DNA from: Allobrachymonas chironomi DSM 19884
GTDB taxonomy: Bacteria; Pseudomonadota; Gammaproteobacteria; Burkholderiales; Burkholderiaceae_C
Length of the DNA stretch: 64,000 nt
Direction of reading: 5' to 3'
Assembly (NCBI RefSeq): GCF_000374625.1
Contig: NZ_KB894765.1
Location: 434,001-498,000 of the forward strand
The notes below the pieces were generated by a model. It was not told where the DNA came from, made no database searches, and worked only from the letters and a program-made list of their open reading frames with translations. Of the stretch, positions 1-8,280 are shown in pieces. Made by a program: the position numbers and the translations under genes. Each line of letters starts with the position of its first letter. The first letter of the stretch is position 1.

Positions 1-257
1 ATCAGCGAGCCGACGATGGCGTTACCGATACCGCCGACCTCGTTCGGTGCCGGCATGCTTTCGGTAAAGACGTGGACGCCCAGGCCCTGGATACCCAGCA
101 TGAAGGTATCCCACAGGATCCAGAACAGCCAGACAATGCCGGAACACATGGCCAGGAAGGACAGCGTCAGGGCGATGGTGTTGACCGTCTTGCGCCTGTT
201 GAACTTGGCGACGCGGTAGTCGTGTTGGGGTGCGCTTGCAGTGGTTGCGGTGCTCAT
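1..257 (-). CDS. pstA: PstA, phosphate ABC transporter permease (partial, N-terminal 85 residues)
   Basis: This is the inner-membrane permease subunit of the high-affinity PstSCAB phosphate importer, which pairs with PstC. Only the N-terminus is in the window; the gene continues past the left edge. The visible part has a short polar head, then one long hydrophobic segment (about residues 27-52), as expected for PstA. Its ATG overlaps the pstC stop in an ATGA (4-bp overlap), so translation is probably coupled. A GGAG-like site sits inside the end of pstC. Position right after pstC is the main ground for the name. pstB and phoU would be expected beyond the edge but cannot be seen. Confidence 0.9.
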   Translation of the reverse strand, partial: MSTATTASAPQHDYRVAKFNRRKTVNTIALTLSFLAMCSGIVWLFWILWDTFMLGIQGLGVHVFTESMPAPNEVGGIGNAIVGSL

Positions 258-1282
258 GATTTGGCTCCTTCGCCCTTCTGAAGCTTCATCAGCAGCAGCT
301 TGGACAGGCTCAGCACGATGAAGGAGATGATGAACAGCACCAGACCCAGATAAATCAGGGATGCACGGTGCAGGCCTTCGCCGGCTTCGGCGAATTCGTT
401 GGCCAGCGTGGCAGTAATGCTGGTGGCCGGTTCGAACAGGCTGAGCGAGGCAAACTGGCTCATGTTGCCGATGACGAAGGTCACGGCCATGGTCTCGCCC
501 AGGGCACGACCCAGACCCAGCATGATGCCGCCGATCACGCCAGCCTTGGTGTAGGGCAGCACGACCTTGTAAACCACTTCCCAGGTGGTGGAACCGATGC
601 CATAGGCCGATTCCTTCAGCAGCGTCGGCGTGACTTCAAACACGTCACGCATCACGGAAGCGATGTAGGGAATGATCATGATCGCCAGGATGATGCCGGC
701 GGAGAAGATACCCATGCCCACGGGCGGGCCGGAGAACAACATGCCCAGACCCGGCACTTCGCCAAACGCCGCCTGCAGCGGTGCCTGCACATAGGTCGCC
801 AGGATCGGACCGAAGACCATCAGGCCCCACATGCCGTACACGATGGACGGAATGGCAGCCAGCAGTTCGATCGCGGTACCGATGGGACGCTTCAACCAGG
901 TCGGCGACATTTCTGTCAGGAACAGCGCGATGCCGAAACTGACCGGTACGGCGATCAGCAGCGCGATGATGGAAGTGGCCAGCGTACCAAAAATCATGGC
1001 CCAGCCACCAAAGTTCTGGTTGACCGGATCCCAGGTGCTGGTCCACAGGAAGGCGGCACCGAACTGCTTGATGGCAGGCCAGGCACCGATGATCAGGGAC
1101 ACGATAATGCCCACCAGCAGGCCCAGCGTGATGTACACGGCCAGCTTGGCACCGCCACCGAACAGCATGTCGGCGATGGCACCAACGCGACGCGGCTCGG
1201 GCGGGGGAGATTGCAGCTTCTTCTGATGCTGCTTCGTGCGCTCTTCGGTCATGGTGTGTGCGGTTGAAGCTAAGGAAGACAT
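254..1282 (-). CDS. pstC: PstC, phosphate ABC transporter permease
   Basis: The protein has 342 residues and is one of the two membrane subunits of the Pst phosphate importer. After a polar N-terminus of about 50 residues come six hydrophobic segments. The binding-protein-dependent permease signature lies in the ESAYGIGST...[13 protein letters not shown] stretch (about residues 225-250), the EAA loop that contacts PstB. It lies about 95 bp downstream of pstS1 and overlaps pstA by 4 bp. The start at 1282 has only a weak ribosome-binding site. An in-frame ATG ten codons later (MTEERTK) is an alternative. Length is normal for beta/gammaproteobacterial PstC, which often has an extended N-terminus. 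Confidence 0.95.
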   Translation of the reverse strand: MSSLASTAHTMTEERTKQHQKKLQSPPPEPRRVGAIADMLFGGGAKLAVYITLGLLVGIIVSLIIGAWPAIKQFGAAFLWTSTWDPVNQNFGGWAMIFGTLATSIIALLIAVPVSFGIALFLTEMSPTWLKRPIGTAIELLAAIPSIVYGMWGLMVFGPILATYVQAPLQAAFGEVPGLGMLFSGPPVGMGIFSAGIILAIMIIPYIASVMRDVFEVTPTLLKESAYGIGSTTWEVVYKVVLPYTKAGVIGGIMLGLGRALGETMAVTFVIGNMSQFASLSLFEPATSITATLANEFAEAGEGLHRASLIYLGLVLFIISFIVLSLSKLLLMKLQKGEGAKS

Positions 1283-1378
1283 GAGTATCTATCCATAAAA
1301 TGGGTCAAGTGCCCATGCCGCGCCATTCTGTCCAGCCACGTGAACGGAATGCCACGGCATTGGCGGGATCAACAGGGA

Positions 1379-2497
1379 TTACTTGTAGGCAATCGGGTTG
1401 CCGGAAGCATCCTTGATGTTGGCCCAGGATTCGCGCACGATGGCCTTCACGTCGTCGGGCATCGGCACATAGGTCAGATCGTTGGACATGGCATCGCCAT
1501 TGCTATAGGCCCAGTCAAAGAACTTCAGCACGCCAGAGGCCGCTTCCGGCTTGTCCTGGGCGGAGTGCATCATGATGAAGGTCGCTGCCGTGATCGGCCA
1601 TGCCTGGTCAGCCGCCTGGTTGGTCAGGATCTGGTAGAAGGAGCTCTTCCAGTCAGCGGAACCGGCAGCAGCCTTGAAGCTGACATCGTCCGGAGCGACC
1701 ACGTTGCCAGCTGCGTTCTTCAGCTTGGTGTAGGTCATGTTGTTCTGCTTCACATAGGCGTACTCGACGTAGCCGATGGAGTTGGGCAGACGGCTCACGA
1801 AAGCGGCCACGCCTTCGTTACCCTTGCCGCCGGTACCGGTGGGCCAGTTCACAGCCTTGCCTTCACCAACCTTTTCCTTCCACTCGGGGTTGACCTTGCT
1901 CAGGTAGTTGGTGAAGTTGAAGCTGGTGCCGGAACCATCGGCGCGGCGCACCACGGCGATCTTGGCATCGGGCAGCTTGACGTCCGGGTTGGCGGCAGCG
2001 ATGGCCGGGTCATTCCACTTCTCGATCTTGCCCAGGTAGATGTCGCCCAGCAGCTGGCCGTCCAGCGTCAGGTCGCCCGGCTTCACGCCTTCGATGTTCA
2101 CCACCGGCACCACGCCACCTATCACGGTGGGGAACTGCACCAGGCCCTTGGCCTTCAGGTCCTCGTCTTTCAGCGGCTCGTCGGAAGCGCCAAAGTCAAC
2201 GGTCTTGGCCTCGATCTGCTTCATGCCGGCACCGGAACCCACGGACTGGTAGTTCACCTTCACGCCGGTGGTGTTGGCGTACTCGGCAGCCCACTTGGCG
2301 TACAGCGGAGCCGGGAAGGAGGCGCCAGCGCCAGTGATGTTGCCAGCGCCGCCGGTAGCTGCCGGAGCAGATGCCGTCTGCTGGGCAGCAGAAGCGCCCT
2401 GCTGGCTGGTTTCGGTCTTCTGGCCGCAGCCAACCAGGCCATAGGCAACAGCAGCAGCTGCTGCGCTGAACAGGGCGATACGACGAGTTTGTTGCAT
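1379..2497 (-). CDS. pstS: PstS1, phosphate-binding lipoprotein of the Pst system
   Basis: The 372-residue phosphate-binding component delivers Pi to PstCA. The chosen ATG is preceded by CAGGAG seven bases upstream; an open frame extends 18 codons further but lacks a ribosome-binding site. The N-terminus is a lipoprotein signal with the lipobox LVGC, so the mature protein should start at Cys24 and be membrane-anchored, unlike the classic soluble E. coli PstS. A 20-residue Ala/Gln/Thr-rich linker follows. The core then starts [13 protein letters not shown] and contains the phosphate-loop motifs GSGAGMKQI and [15 protein letters not shown]. It is a close tandem paralogue of the gene at 2738-3775. 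It heads pstS1-pstC-pstA and has its own Pho box. Confidence 0.95.
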   Translation of the reverse strand: MQQTRRIALFSAAAAAVAYGLVGCGQKTETSQQGASAAQQTASAPAATGGAGNITGAGASFPAPLYAKWAAEYANTTGVKVNYQSVGSGAGMKQIEAKTVDFGASDEPLKDEDLKAKGLVQFPTVIGGVVPVVNIEGVKPGDLTLDGQLLGDIYLGKIEKWNDPAIAAANPDVKLPDAKIAVVRRADGSGTSFNFTNYLSKVNPEWKEKVGEGKAVNWPTGTGGKGNEGVAAFVSRLPNSIGYVEYAYVKQNNMTYTKLKNAAGNVVAPDDVSFKAAAGSADWKSSFYQILTNQAADQAWPITAATFIMMHSAQDKPEAASGVLKFFDWAYSNGDAMSNDLTYVPMPDDVKAIVRESWANIKDASGNPIAYK

Positions 2498-2572
2498 GAA
2501 AGCACTCCTGAAGAGGAAATAAAGAGTTTTGTCTGTCTGATCGCGGATCAAGGAAAACCCGCATCACGCTAC

Positions 2573-2590
2573 GAACTGTAAAAACAGTTC
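2573..2590. repeat. Perfect 7-bp inverted repeat over the pstS1 -10 region
   Basis: GAACTGT, four A bases, then ACAGTTC. The dyad lies immediately downstream of the pstS1 Pho box on the minus strand and overlaps the inferred -10 hexamer (TACAGT, 2580-2575). It could be an operator for a second regulator, or chance. It is not present at the paralogous pstS2 promoter. Confidence 0.5.
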
Positions 2591-2608
2591 ATGACATAAA
2601 TATGACAA
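2575..2608 (-). promoter_or_regulatory. Pho box and -10 for pstS1
   Basis: On the minus strand, 2608-2591 reads TTGTCATATTTATGTCAT: two 7-bp repeats (TTGTCAT, ATGTCAT) separated by 4 bp. This is the exact PhoB-box architecture (consensus CTGTCAT-N4-CTGTCAT, 15 of the 18 positions conserved or tolerated). Ten bases further down is TACAGT (2580-2575), a 4/6 match to the sigma-70 -10. There is no -35, as is normal where PhoB replaces it. The inferred transcript start is near 2568, giving a leader of about 70 nt. Confidence 0.85.
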
Positions 2609-2657
2609 TTCAATGATGTTCTGACAGGCTATCCGGAGAGATGTTGCATCTCCGCCC

Positions 2658-2699
2658 AAAAAACAGGGCCCTGGCGACAAAACTGCACCACGGCCCTGC
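2658..2699 (-). terminator. Rho-independent terminator after pstS2
   Basis: On the minus strand the arms GCAGGGCC and GGCCCTG flank a loop of about 20 nt and are followed by six T residues. It lies about 40 bp past the pstS2 stop and upstream of the pstS1 Pho box, so the two pstS genes look like separate transcription units. Confidence 0.75.
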
Positions 2700-2737
2700 T
2701 GCAACATCACGGGTCAGCGCCGTGATGCCTGCTGGAA

Positions 2738-3775
2738 TCAACGATAGGAAACGCTCTTGCCGGAGCCATCCTTGATGTTCACCCAGGAAGCGCGGATATG
2801 GTTCTTCACGTCAGCCGGCATGGCCACGTAGTCCAGGTTGCTGGCGCCTGCGTCACCGGTGCGGTAGGCCCAGTCAAAGAACTTCAGCGCTGCAGCGCCG
2901 TTGGCCGGCTTGTCCTGCTTGGCGTGCATCACGATGTAGGTCGCTGCCGTGATCGGCCAGGCGTTGCGGCCGGACTGGTTGGTCAGGATCTGGTAGAAGG
3001 AAGACTTCCAGTTGGCGGAGGCGGTTGCAGCCTTGAAGCTGTTCTCGTCCGGAGACACCACCACGCCAGCCGCGTTCTTCATGCGGGCGTAGGTCATCTT
3101 GTTCTGCTTCACGTAGGCATACTCGACATAGCCGATGGAGTTCGGCAGGCGACCCACGTAAGCGGCCACGCCTTCGTTACCCTTGCCACCCACACCGGTG
3201 GGCCAGTTCACGGACTTGCCTTCGCCAACCTTGGACTTCCACTCGGCGTTGACCTTGCTCAGGTAGTTGGTGAAGTTGAAGCTGGTACCGGAGCTGTCGG
3301 CACGGCGCACCACGGCAATCTTGTTGGCCGGCAGGTTCAGGCTCGGGTTCAGCGCCCTGATGGCGGGATCGTTCCACATGGTGATCTTGCCCAGGTAGAT
3401 GTCACCCAGCACCTGGCCGTCCAGCACCATGGCACCCGGAGCGATACCGCGCACGTTCAGCACCGGCACCACGCCGCCAACCACGGTCGGGAACTGCACC
3501 AGGCCCTTGGCGCGCAGGTCGGCGTCCTTCAGCGGCTCGTCGGTGGCACCAAAGTCCACCGTCTTGGCCTCGATCTGCTTCATGCCGGCACCGGAGCCGA
3601 CGGACTGGTAGTTGATCTTGCTGCCAGTAGCCTTGGCATAGTCGGATGCCCACTTGGAATACAGCGGGGCCGGGAAGGAAGCGCCGGCGCCAGTGATGTC
3701 CTGGGCCTGGGCCAAGGAAGCCAGGCCGAGGGTCAGGGAGACGGCCAGCAGGGAAACTTTGGGAGCGAATCGCAT
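2738..3775 (-). CDS. pstS: PstS2, second phosphate-binding protein (soluble periplasmic type)
   Basis: The 345-residue protein is a second periplasmic phosphate-binding protein. The ATG chosen has AAGGA seven bases upstream; twelve further upstream codons are open but implausible. It has a classical Sec signal peptide ending AQAQD (cleavage near residue 24) and no lipobox. The mature core starts [16 protein letters not shown] and keeps [18 protein letters not shown] and [15 protein letters not shown]. It is colinear with PstS1 over the whole mature domain, with long identical blocks, so it arose by tandem duplication. The clear differences are the soluble export signal and the missing linker. 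It is transcribed from its own Pho box and followed by a terminator. It probably feeds the same PstCA channel. Confidence 0.93.
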   Translation of the reverse strand: MRFAPKVSLLAVSLTLGLASLAQAQDITGAGASFPAPLYSKWASDYAKATGSKINYQSVGSGAGMKQIEAKTVDFGATDEPLKDADLRAKGLVQFPTVVGGVVPVLNVRGIAPGAMVLDGQVLGDIYLGKITMWNDPAIRALNPSLNLPANKIAVVRRADSSGTSFNFTNYLSKVNAEWKSKVGEGKSVNWPTGVGGKGNEGVAAYVGRLPNSIGYVEYAYVKQNKMTYARMKNAAGVVVSPDENSFKAATASANWKSSFYQILTNQSGRNAWPITAATYIVMHAKQDKPANGAAALKFFDWAYRTGDAGASNLDYVAMPADVKNHIRASWVNIKDGSGKSVSYR

Positions 3776-3843
3776 GGGGAAATCCTTGAAATCGAAAAAT
3801 AGTGAAAACAACCGGTACCGTACGCACCGACCTCCACGGCGTC

Positions 3844-3877
3844 ACTCTAGAAAGCCTCTATGACGGCTCCGTGACGC
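3844..3877 (-). promoter_or_regulatory. Pho box and -10 for pstS2
   Basis: On the minus strand, 3877-3860 reads GCGTCACGGAGCCGTCAT: repeats GCGTCAC and CCGTCAT with a 4-bp spacer, so GTCA recurs at an 11-bp period. Exactly 10 bp downstream is TAGAGT (3849-3844), 4/6 to the -10 consensus. The geometry is the same as at pstS1, phoX and olsB in this window. Confidence 0.75.
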
Positions 3878-3895
3878 TGTGGGTTTTTTCCATAC

Positions 3896-3939
3896 ATGTC
3901 ACATGAACGTCATCATTGCCGGACCTGCCGGACTATGAT
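3896..3939 (+). promoter_or_regulatory. Candidate Pho box and -10 for ppx
   Basis: On the plus strand, 3896-3913 reads ATGTCACATGAACGTCAT (7-4-7 repeats ATGTCAC and ACGTCAT). A good -10, TATGAT, lies at 3934-3939, but 20 bp downstream rather than the 10 bp seen at the other Pho promoters here. The box is divergent from the pstS2 box only 18 bp away. It is plausible but weaker than the others. Confidence 0.45.
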
Positions 3940-3987
3940 GTAAGGACATATATCCTTCACAAATCCTGAACAGCAACAAACAGCACC

Positions 3988-5490
3988 ATGCGCAACGGCA
4001 CCCGCCTGGCAGCCCTCGACCTGGGTTCCAACAGCTTCCGGCTGGAAATCGGAAAATTCGAAAACGGCCAGATCACCCGCGTCGAATACCACAAGGAGTT
4101 CGTGCGCCAGGGCAGCGGACTCGACGACAACAACCTGCTGTCGCTGGAGGCCATGGAGCGTGGCTGGAGCTGCCTGGAGCGCTTCAACGAACGTCTCACG
4201 CGATTCCGCAAGGACCATATCCGCGCCGTGGCCACGCAGACACTGCGCCAGGCCGAAAACCGCGACGTGTTCCTGTCCAGGGCCTGCCAGATCCTCGGCT
4301 TCCCGATCGATGTCATCTCGGGGCGCGAAGAAGCGCGCCTGATCTACCAGGGCGTGGCCAACCTGCTGCCACGCTCCAGTGACCGCCGCCTGGTGGTCGA
4401 TATCGGTGGCCGCTCCACCGAGCTGATTCTGGGCAAGAACCTGGATGCCAACCAGCTGCAGTCCTTCCAGCTTGGCAGCGTGACCTGGTCGATGAAGTTC
4501 TTCCCCGGTGGCAAGCTGGGCAACAGCGCTTTCAAGCAGGCCGAAATCGCGGCCATGGCCGAGCTGGATGAAGCCAGCCAGATCTACCACCCCGGCAAGT
4601 GGGATATCGCCTATGGCTCCTCGGGCACCATCGGGGCCATTGCCGAGATCCTGACCGCTGCCGGTCAGCCGCCCGGCATCATCACGCGACAGGGGATGGA
4701 ATGGCTGAAGAGCCGGATGGTGCGCGCCAAGTACCTCGACAACCTGCAGCTCGATACCCTGAAGGACGAACGCAAGCCGGTACTGGCTGGTGGCCTGGCG
4801 GTGCTGATCGCCATTTTCGACGTGCTGCAGATTTCCGAGATGCAGCATGCCCTGGGGGCATTGCGTCAGGGCGTGCTGTACGACCTGCTCGACCGCGAAC
4901 AGCCCACCACCGACCTGCGCAGCACCACCGTCACCAACCTGATGCAGAAGTTTGCGGTCGACAACGCCCAGGCCACGCGCGTGGAGCGCACCGCCCTGCA
5001 GCTGTTTCGCCAGTATCCGCTGATCGAAGGCATGACCAAGGTGCGCGAGCGCACCGAACGCAAGATGCGCTGGGCCGCGCGCCTGCACGAGATCGGGGCG
5101 CACATCTCGCACAGCAGCTACCACCGCCACGGTGCCTACATCATGGACAACGCCGAGGCCCCGGGCTTTGCCCTGCCGGAACTGCACAACCTGAGCCAGC
5201 TGATCCTGGGGCAGCGCGGCAAGCTGCACAAGCTCGATGCCGATTTCAGCGAGGTGCCGTTCTGCTCCCAGCTGCTGGCGCTGCGGCTGGCCGTGATCCT
5301 GTGCCACGCACGCCGCAATCCGCAAATGGACGGCATCCTGCTGCAGCGTCGTCTGCTGCCGGTGCTGAACTTCACGCTCAGCGTCACGCGTGAATGGGCC
5401 GAAGCCCACCCGCAATCGCTCTACCTGCTGCGTCAGGAGGTAGAGGCCTGGAACCGGATCGGCCCCAATTTCAGGCTGCAGGTGCGCTGA
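3988..5490 (+). CDS. ppx: Ppx/GppA exopolyphosphatase
   Basis: The 500-residue protein belongs to the ASKHA-fold Ppx/GppA family, which removes terminal phosphates from polyphosphate (Ppx) or pppGpp (GppA). The N-terminal phosphate-1 motif LAALDLGSNSFRLEI is at about residues 7-21. The phosphate-2 motif VVDIGGRSTELILG is near 133-146, with the adjacent catalytic acid in the SGREEARLIYQGV stretch near 110. The C-terminal third is an HD-like helical region (WAARLHEIGAHISHSSYHRHGAYIM). Length matches Ppx (about 500). It lies divergent from pstS2, which favours a polyphosphate and phosphate-homeostasis role. No clear ribosome-binding site precedes the ATG. Confidence 0.9.
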   Translation: MRNGTRLAALDLGSNSFRLEIGKFENGQITRVEYHKEFVRQGSGLDDNNLLSLEAMERGWSCLERFNERLTRFRKDHIRAVATQTLRQAENRDVFLSRACQILGFPIDVISGREEARLIYQGVANLLPRSSDRRLVVDIGGRSTELILGKNLDANQLQSFQLGSVTWSMKFFPGGKLGNSAFKQAEIAAMAELDEASQIYHPGKWDIAYGSSGTIGAIAEILTAAGQPPGIITRQGMEWLKSRMVRAKYLDNLQLDTLKDERKPVLAGGLAVLIAIFDVLQISEMQHALGALRQGVLYDLLDREQPTTDLRSTTVTNLMQKFAVDNAQATRVERTALQLFRQYPLIEGMTKVRERTERKMRWAARLHEIGAHISHSSYHRHGAYIMDNAEAPGFALPELHNLSQLILGQRGKLHKLDADFSEVPFCSQLLALRLAVILCHARRNPQMDGILLQRRLLPVLNFTLSVTREWAEAHPQSLYLLRQEVEAWNRIGPNFRLQVR

Positions 5491-5500
5491 CCCGCTGCTG

Positions 5501-5962
5501 TTACAGCATGCGCGGGTTCTGCACCGCCTTCAGGATCACCTGCTCCTGGCCTTCGCGCACGCGCAGCTGCAACCACCAGACTGCACCCTTCTTGATGGCG
5601 CAACTCATGCGCATGCCCAGCAGCCGCTGGGCCACATCGCCCAGCGTGGGCTGATGGCCCACCACCAGCACGGTGCCGCCGGCCTCCGGCCAGCCGGCGG
5701 CCTGCAGCAGGTCATCGGCATTACGGTCCGGTGCCAGCTCGGGCACGAGGGTGTAGTTGCGCTTGGTCAGGCGCAGCACGGTCTGGCGCGTACGCAGCGC
5801 CGGGCTGACCAGAATGCGCGCATCGGTCGGCATATGGCGTGCCAGCCAGGCGGCCATTTCGGCGGCCTGATGCTCTCCCTCCTGGGTCAGTGAACGTTTC
5901 AAGTCATCGATCGTGCCATCGGCATCCACCGCCTGGGCATGACGCCACAAAATCAGTTCCAT
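5501..5962 (-). CDS. sixA: SixA, phosphohistidine phosphatase
   Basis: The 153-residue protein belongs to the RHG/histidine-phosphatase superfamily. SixA removes phosphate from phosphohistidine domains such as those of phosphorelay kinases or the nitrogen PTS. The catalytic motif LILWRHAQAVD is at the very N-terminus, and the second conserved histidine lies in VVGHQPTLGDV (near residue 103). The ATG has a strong AGGAG site five bases upstream; the longer open frame (13 more codons) is not needed. It converges with ppx, with only 10 bp between stops. Confidence 0.85.
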   Translation of the reverse strand: MELILWRHAQAVDADGTIDDLKRSLTQEGEHQAAEMAAWLARHMPTDARILVSPALRTRQTVLRLTKRNYTLVPELAPDRNADDLLQAAGWPEAGGTVLVVGHQPTLGDVAQRLLGMRMSCAIKKGAVWWLQLRVREGQEQVILKAVQNPRML

Positions 5963-6079
5963 GTCATCTCCTGTCTGTCCGGCCCTGGTCTGATACCGCA
6001 ACCTGGTGCAGCCCGGCCTTTCTTGTTGCCTGTTTCATCGTACTCCGCCGCCCTGCCCGATCCGGCAGCTGTCCCTGCA

Positions 6080-6119
6080 ATAAAACGTGCCTGCACGGCA
6101 AGACACCGCAGCAGGCACG
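6080..6119 (-). terminator. Terminator after the olsB-like gene
   Basis: On the minus strand a 9-bp stem (CGTGCCTGC / GCAGGCACG) is followed by TTTTATT. It lies about 45 bp past the stop of the acyltransferase gene. Confidence 0.75.
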
Positions 6120-6165
6120 GGAACAGATCGGGCGAGCCACTGGCTGGCCTGCCCGGTGCGGAAAA

Positions 6166-7059
6166 TTACAGGCCGAACTGGCGGCGGTAACGGGGCGGCA
6201 GCTCGGGCACGCGCACCATCATCGGCAGGTCGGCGGTATTGAAGTCCGGGTCCCAGGCCGGGGCTCCCAGCACCTTGGCACCCATGCGCAGATAGCCCTT
6301 GATCAGCGCCGGCGGATCCACCTGCACGTCACACTGCAGTTCTTCCACCGGCAGCGGCAGGCGCGGCGTGACACGGTATTCGATCGGCGCCAGATGCTTT
6401 TCGCGCACCTGTTGCCAGATGCTGGCGGCCGCATGGCCACTGGGCAGACCCTGGTGCTGCATCGGGATGCTGGCACAGCCGACCATGGTGTCGAGCTGGT
6501 TGCGCGACATGAACTCGGCCAGCGCACCCCACAGCGCCAGGATCACGCCACCCGAACGGTGCTCTGCATGCACGCAGCTGCGCCCCAGCTCCACCATATT
6601 GCTGCGCAGATGGCGCAGGCGCACCAGGTCAAATTCGGTTTCGGTATAGAAGCCGCCAATGCGGCGCGACTGCGCCGGTGTCAGTACGCGGTAGGTGCCG
6701 ACCACCATGCCGCTGTCGGCATCGCGCACCAGCAGGTGCTCGCAATAGTCATCGAACAGGTCGATATCGTGTTCCGGCAGGTCGGACTTGAGACGTGCGC
6801 CCATTTCCAGCGCAAACACCTGGTAGCGCAGACGCTGGGCCTCGCGCACCTCGTCCAGGTGACGCGCCCACTGGATCTGGTAGGGCTGCTGGCGCACGGA
6901 TGCCTCAGTGCGCACAGGGCTGGCCGGCAGGGATGGCGGCGCTACCGCTACCGTACGGACTGCAGCCGTTCCCGTCATCAGCAGCGGCTTGCGCAACAGG
7001 GCCGGCAGGCCGCGCTTGCGTGGCGACAAGTCCAGCGTGGGAGTAGGCAGATCTTTCAT
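6166..7059 (-). CDS. olsB: OlsB-like L-ornithine N-alpha-acyltransferase (GNAT fold)
   Basis: The 297-residue protein matches the OlsB/hemolysin-like acyltransferase family, which moves a 3-hydroxy-fatty acyl group from ACP to ornithine. This is the first step to phosphorus-free ornithine lipids, which replace phospholipids when phosphate is scarce. Diagnostic stretches are LRYQVFALEMGARL (near residue 77), YRVLTPAQSRRIGGFYTETEFDL, and the GNAT core VELGRSCVHAEHRSGGVILALWG (about 156-178). The ATG has AGGA seven bases upstream. No olsA lies next to it. A four-repeat Pho-box array sits directly upstream, which supports the ornithine-lipid assignment over a generic GNAT enzyme. Gene symbol by family resemblance. 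Confidence 0.8.
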   Translation of the reverse strand: MKDLPTPTLDLSPRKRGLPALLRKPLLMTGTAAVRTVAVAPPSLPASPVRTEASVRQQPYQIQWARHLDEVREAQRLRYQVFALEMGARLKSDLPEHDIDLFDDYCEHLLVRDADSGMVVGTYRVLTPAQSRRIGGFYTETEFDLVRLRHLRSNMVELGRSCVHAEHRSGGVILALWGALAEFMSRNQLDTMVGCASIPMQHQGLPSGHAAASIWQQVREKHLAPIEYRVTPRLPLPVEELQCDVQVDPPALIKGYLRMGAKVLGAPAWDPDFNTADLPMMVRVPELPPRYRRQFGL

Positions 7060-7093
7060 CGGGACATCCTGTCATCTATCGTTCAATTCCAGC

Positions 7094-7149
7094 AGTTTGG
7101 CTGCAGCATATGACAGGAATGATGCGTTTCCATGAAACTTGCATGACGA
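7094..7149 (-). promoter_or_regulatory. Four-repeat Pho-box array for olsB
   Basis: Reading the minus strand from 7149: TCGTCAT-N4-GTTTCAT-N4-ACGCATC-N4-CTGTCAT, ending at 7110. All four repeats are in 11-bp phase. The outer two are strong, the third is degenerate. Ten bases further is CAAACT (7099-7094), a poor (3/6) -10. The inferred leader is short, about 30 nt. Phosphate control of olsB is known in rhizobia; here it is inferred from the sequence. Confidence 0.7.
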
Positions 7150-7201
7150 AAGTGTCACCCTCTGTATCCACCGGCAACAATCTACAGGCCCCGCAGCCGG
7201 T

Positions 7202-8179
7202 TCAGGCCGTGGTGCTCGCGGTTGGCTCCGGCACCGCTGCGGCTGCGTCGGTCTCTGCGGCATCGAACAGCGACTGGTGCGGCTCCACGTCAAACGGCAG
7301 CATCTCGATGGTGGCATGCAGGTGCGGGTGCGCCTGCATCAGCGCATGCTCCAGATCGTTGCGCAGTTTGGCCGACTTGCCAATCGACCAGTTCGACGGC
7401 ATGTGCATGTGCATGGAAACAAAGTTGCGCTGGCCAGCCGCACGCGTGGCCACATGGTCAAAACGCAACAGCTCCCGGCCTTGCGCATCACGCTCGCGGT
7501 TCACGTAGTCGTCCAGGATCTGCTGGATCTGCGCCTGCTCCTCGGGCTTGAGTGCCGTGTCCATCAGGCCGTTGCCGGAAACACGGATCAGGTGCCAGCC
7601 TTCCCGCATGATGTTCAGCGCCACCACGATGGCCACCACCGGATCCAGCCAGAGCCAGCCGGTCAGGTGCACCAGCGCGACACCGACAATCACGCCAATC
7701 GAGGTCCAGACGTCGGTACGCAGATGGCGGCCATCGGCCTCCAGCGCCGGCGAACGGTGATGCCGCCCCGCCTTGATCAGTACCCAGGCACCGATCGCAT
7801 TCAGTACCGTGCTGGCCACCGACAGCGCCATGCCCCAGCTGAGCTGCTCCAGCTCCTGCGGATGAAACAGGCGATCGACCGCGGCCCAGAGAATGGCGGC
7901 AGCCGCGCCGAAAATCAGGATGCCCTCGAAGCCCGAAGAAAAGTACTCGGCCTTGTCATGCCCGAACGGGTGCATCTCGTCCGGCGGCTGCTCGGCCACC
8001 GTCACCATGGCCAGCGCAAACACTGCACCGGCCAGGTTGACGAAGGACTCCAGGCCATCAGACAGGAAGCCGACCGACCCGGTCAGATACCAGGCCATCA
8101 TCTTCAGGCCAATGGTGATGATGGCGGCCACAGCCGACAGCATCAGCAGGACTTTGGGAGGAGGAAAGCGGAATGCCAC
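7202..8179 (-). CDS. Cation diffusion facilitator (CDF) family metal transporter
   Basis: The 325-residue inner-membrane divalent-metal/proton antiporter belongs to the CDF family (FieF/CzcD-like). The predicted helices include the metal-site signatures FLSDGLESFVNLAG (near residue 32; D and the following E replace the usual HxxxD pattern) and HPFGHDKAEYFSSGFEG. A second site is EADGRHLRTDVWTSIGV. The C-terminal cytosolic domain carries a His-rich MHMHMPSNWSI segment. The GTG start (VAFRFPPPK) matches where family members begin and has AGGTG just upstream; the frame stays open 28 codons further with no support. Metal specificity cannot be read from this. It is not obviously co-transcribed with its neighbours. 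Confidence 0.85.
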   Translation of the reverse strand: MAFRFPPPKVLLMLSAVAAIITIGLKMMAWYLTGSVGFLSDGLESFVNLAGAVFALAMVTVAEQPPDEMHPFGHDKAEYFSSGFEGILIFGAAAAILWAAVDRLFHPQELEQLSWGMALSVASTVLNAIGAWVLIKAGRHHRSPALEADGRHLRTDVWTSIGVIVGVALVHLTGWLWLDPVVAIVVALNIMREGWHLIRVSGNGLMDTALKPEEQAQIQQILDDYVNRERDAQGRELLRFDHVATRAAGQRNFVSMHMHMPSNWSIGKSAKLRNDLEHALMQAHPHLHATIEMLPFDVEPHQSLFDAAETDAAAAVPEPTASTTA

Positions 8180-8280
8180 AGAACACCTGAAAAATGGGAT
8201 GGTGTGCGCTAGTGTAGTCCCGCCCCGGAAAAAAACACACCGCGGACCGATGGCCCCACGCACCAGTCCGGCACCAGCGC

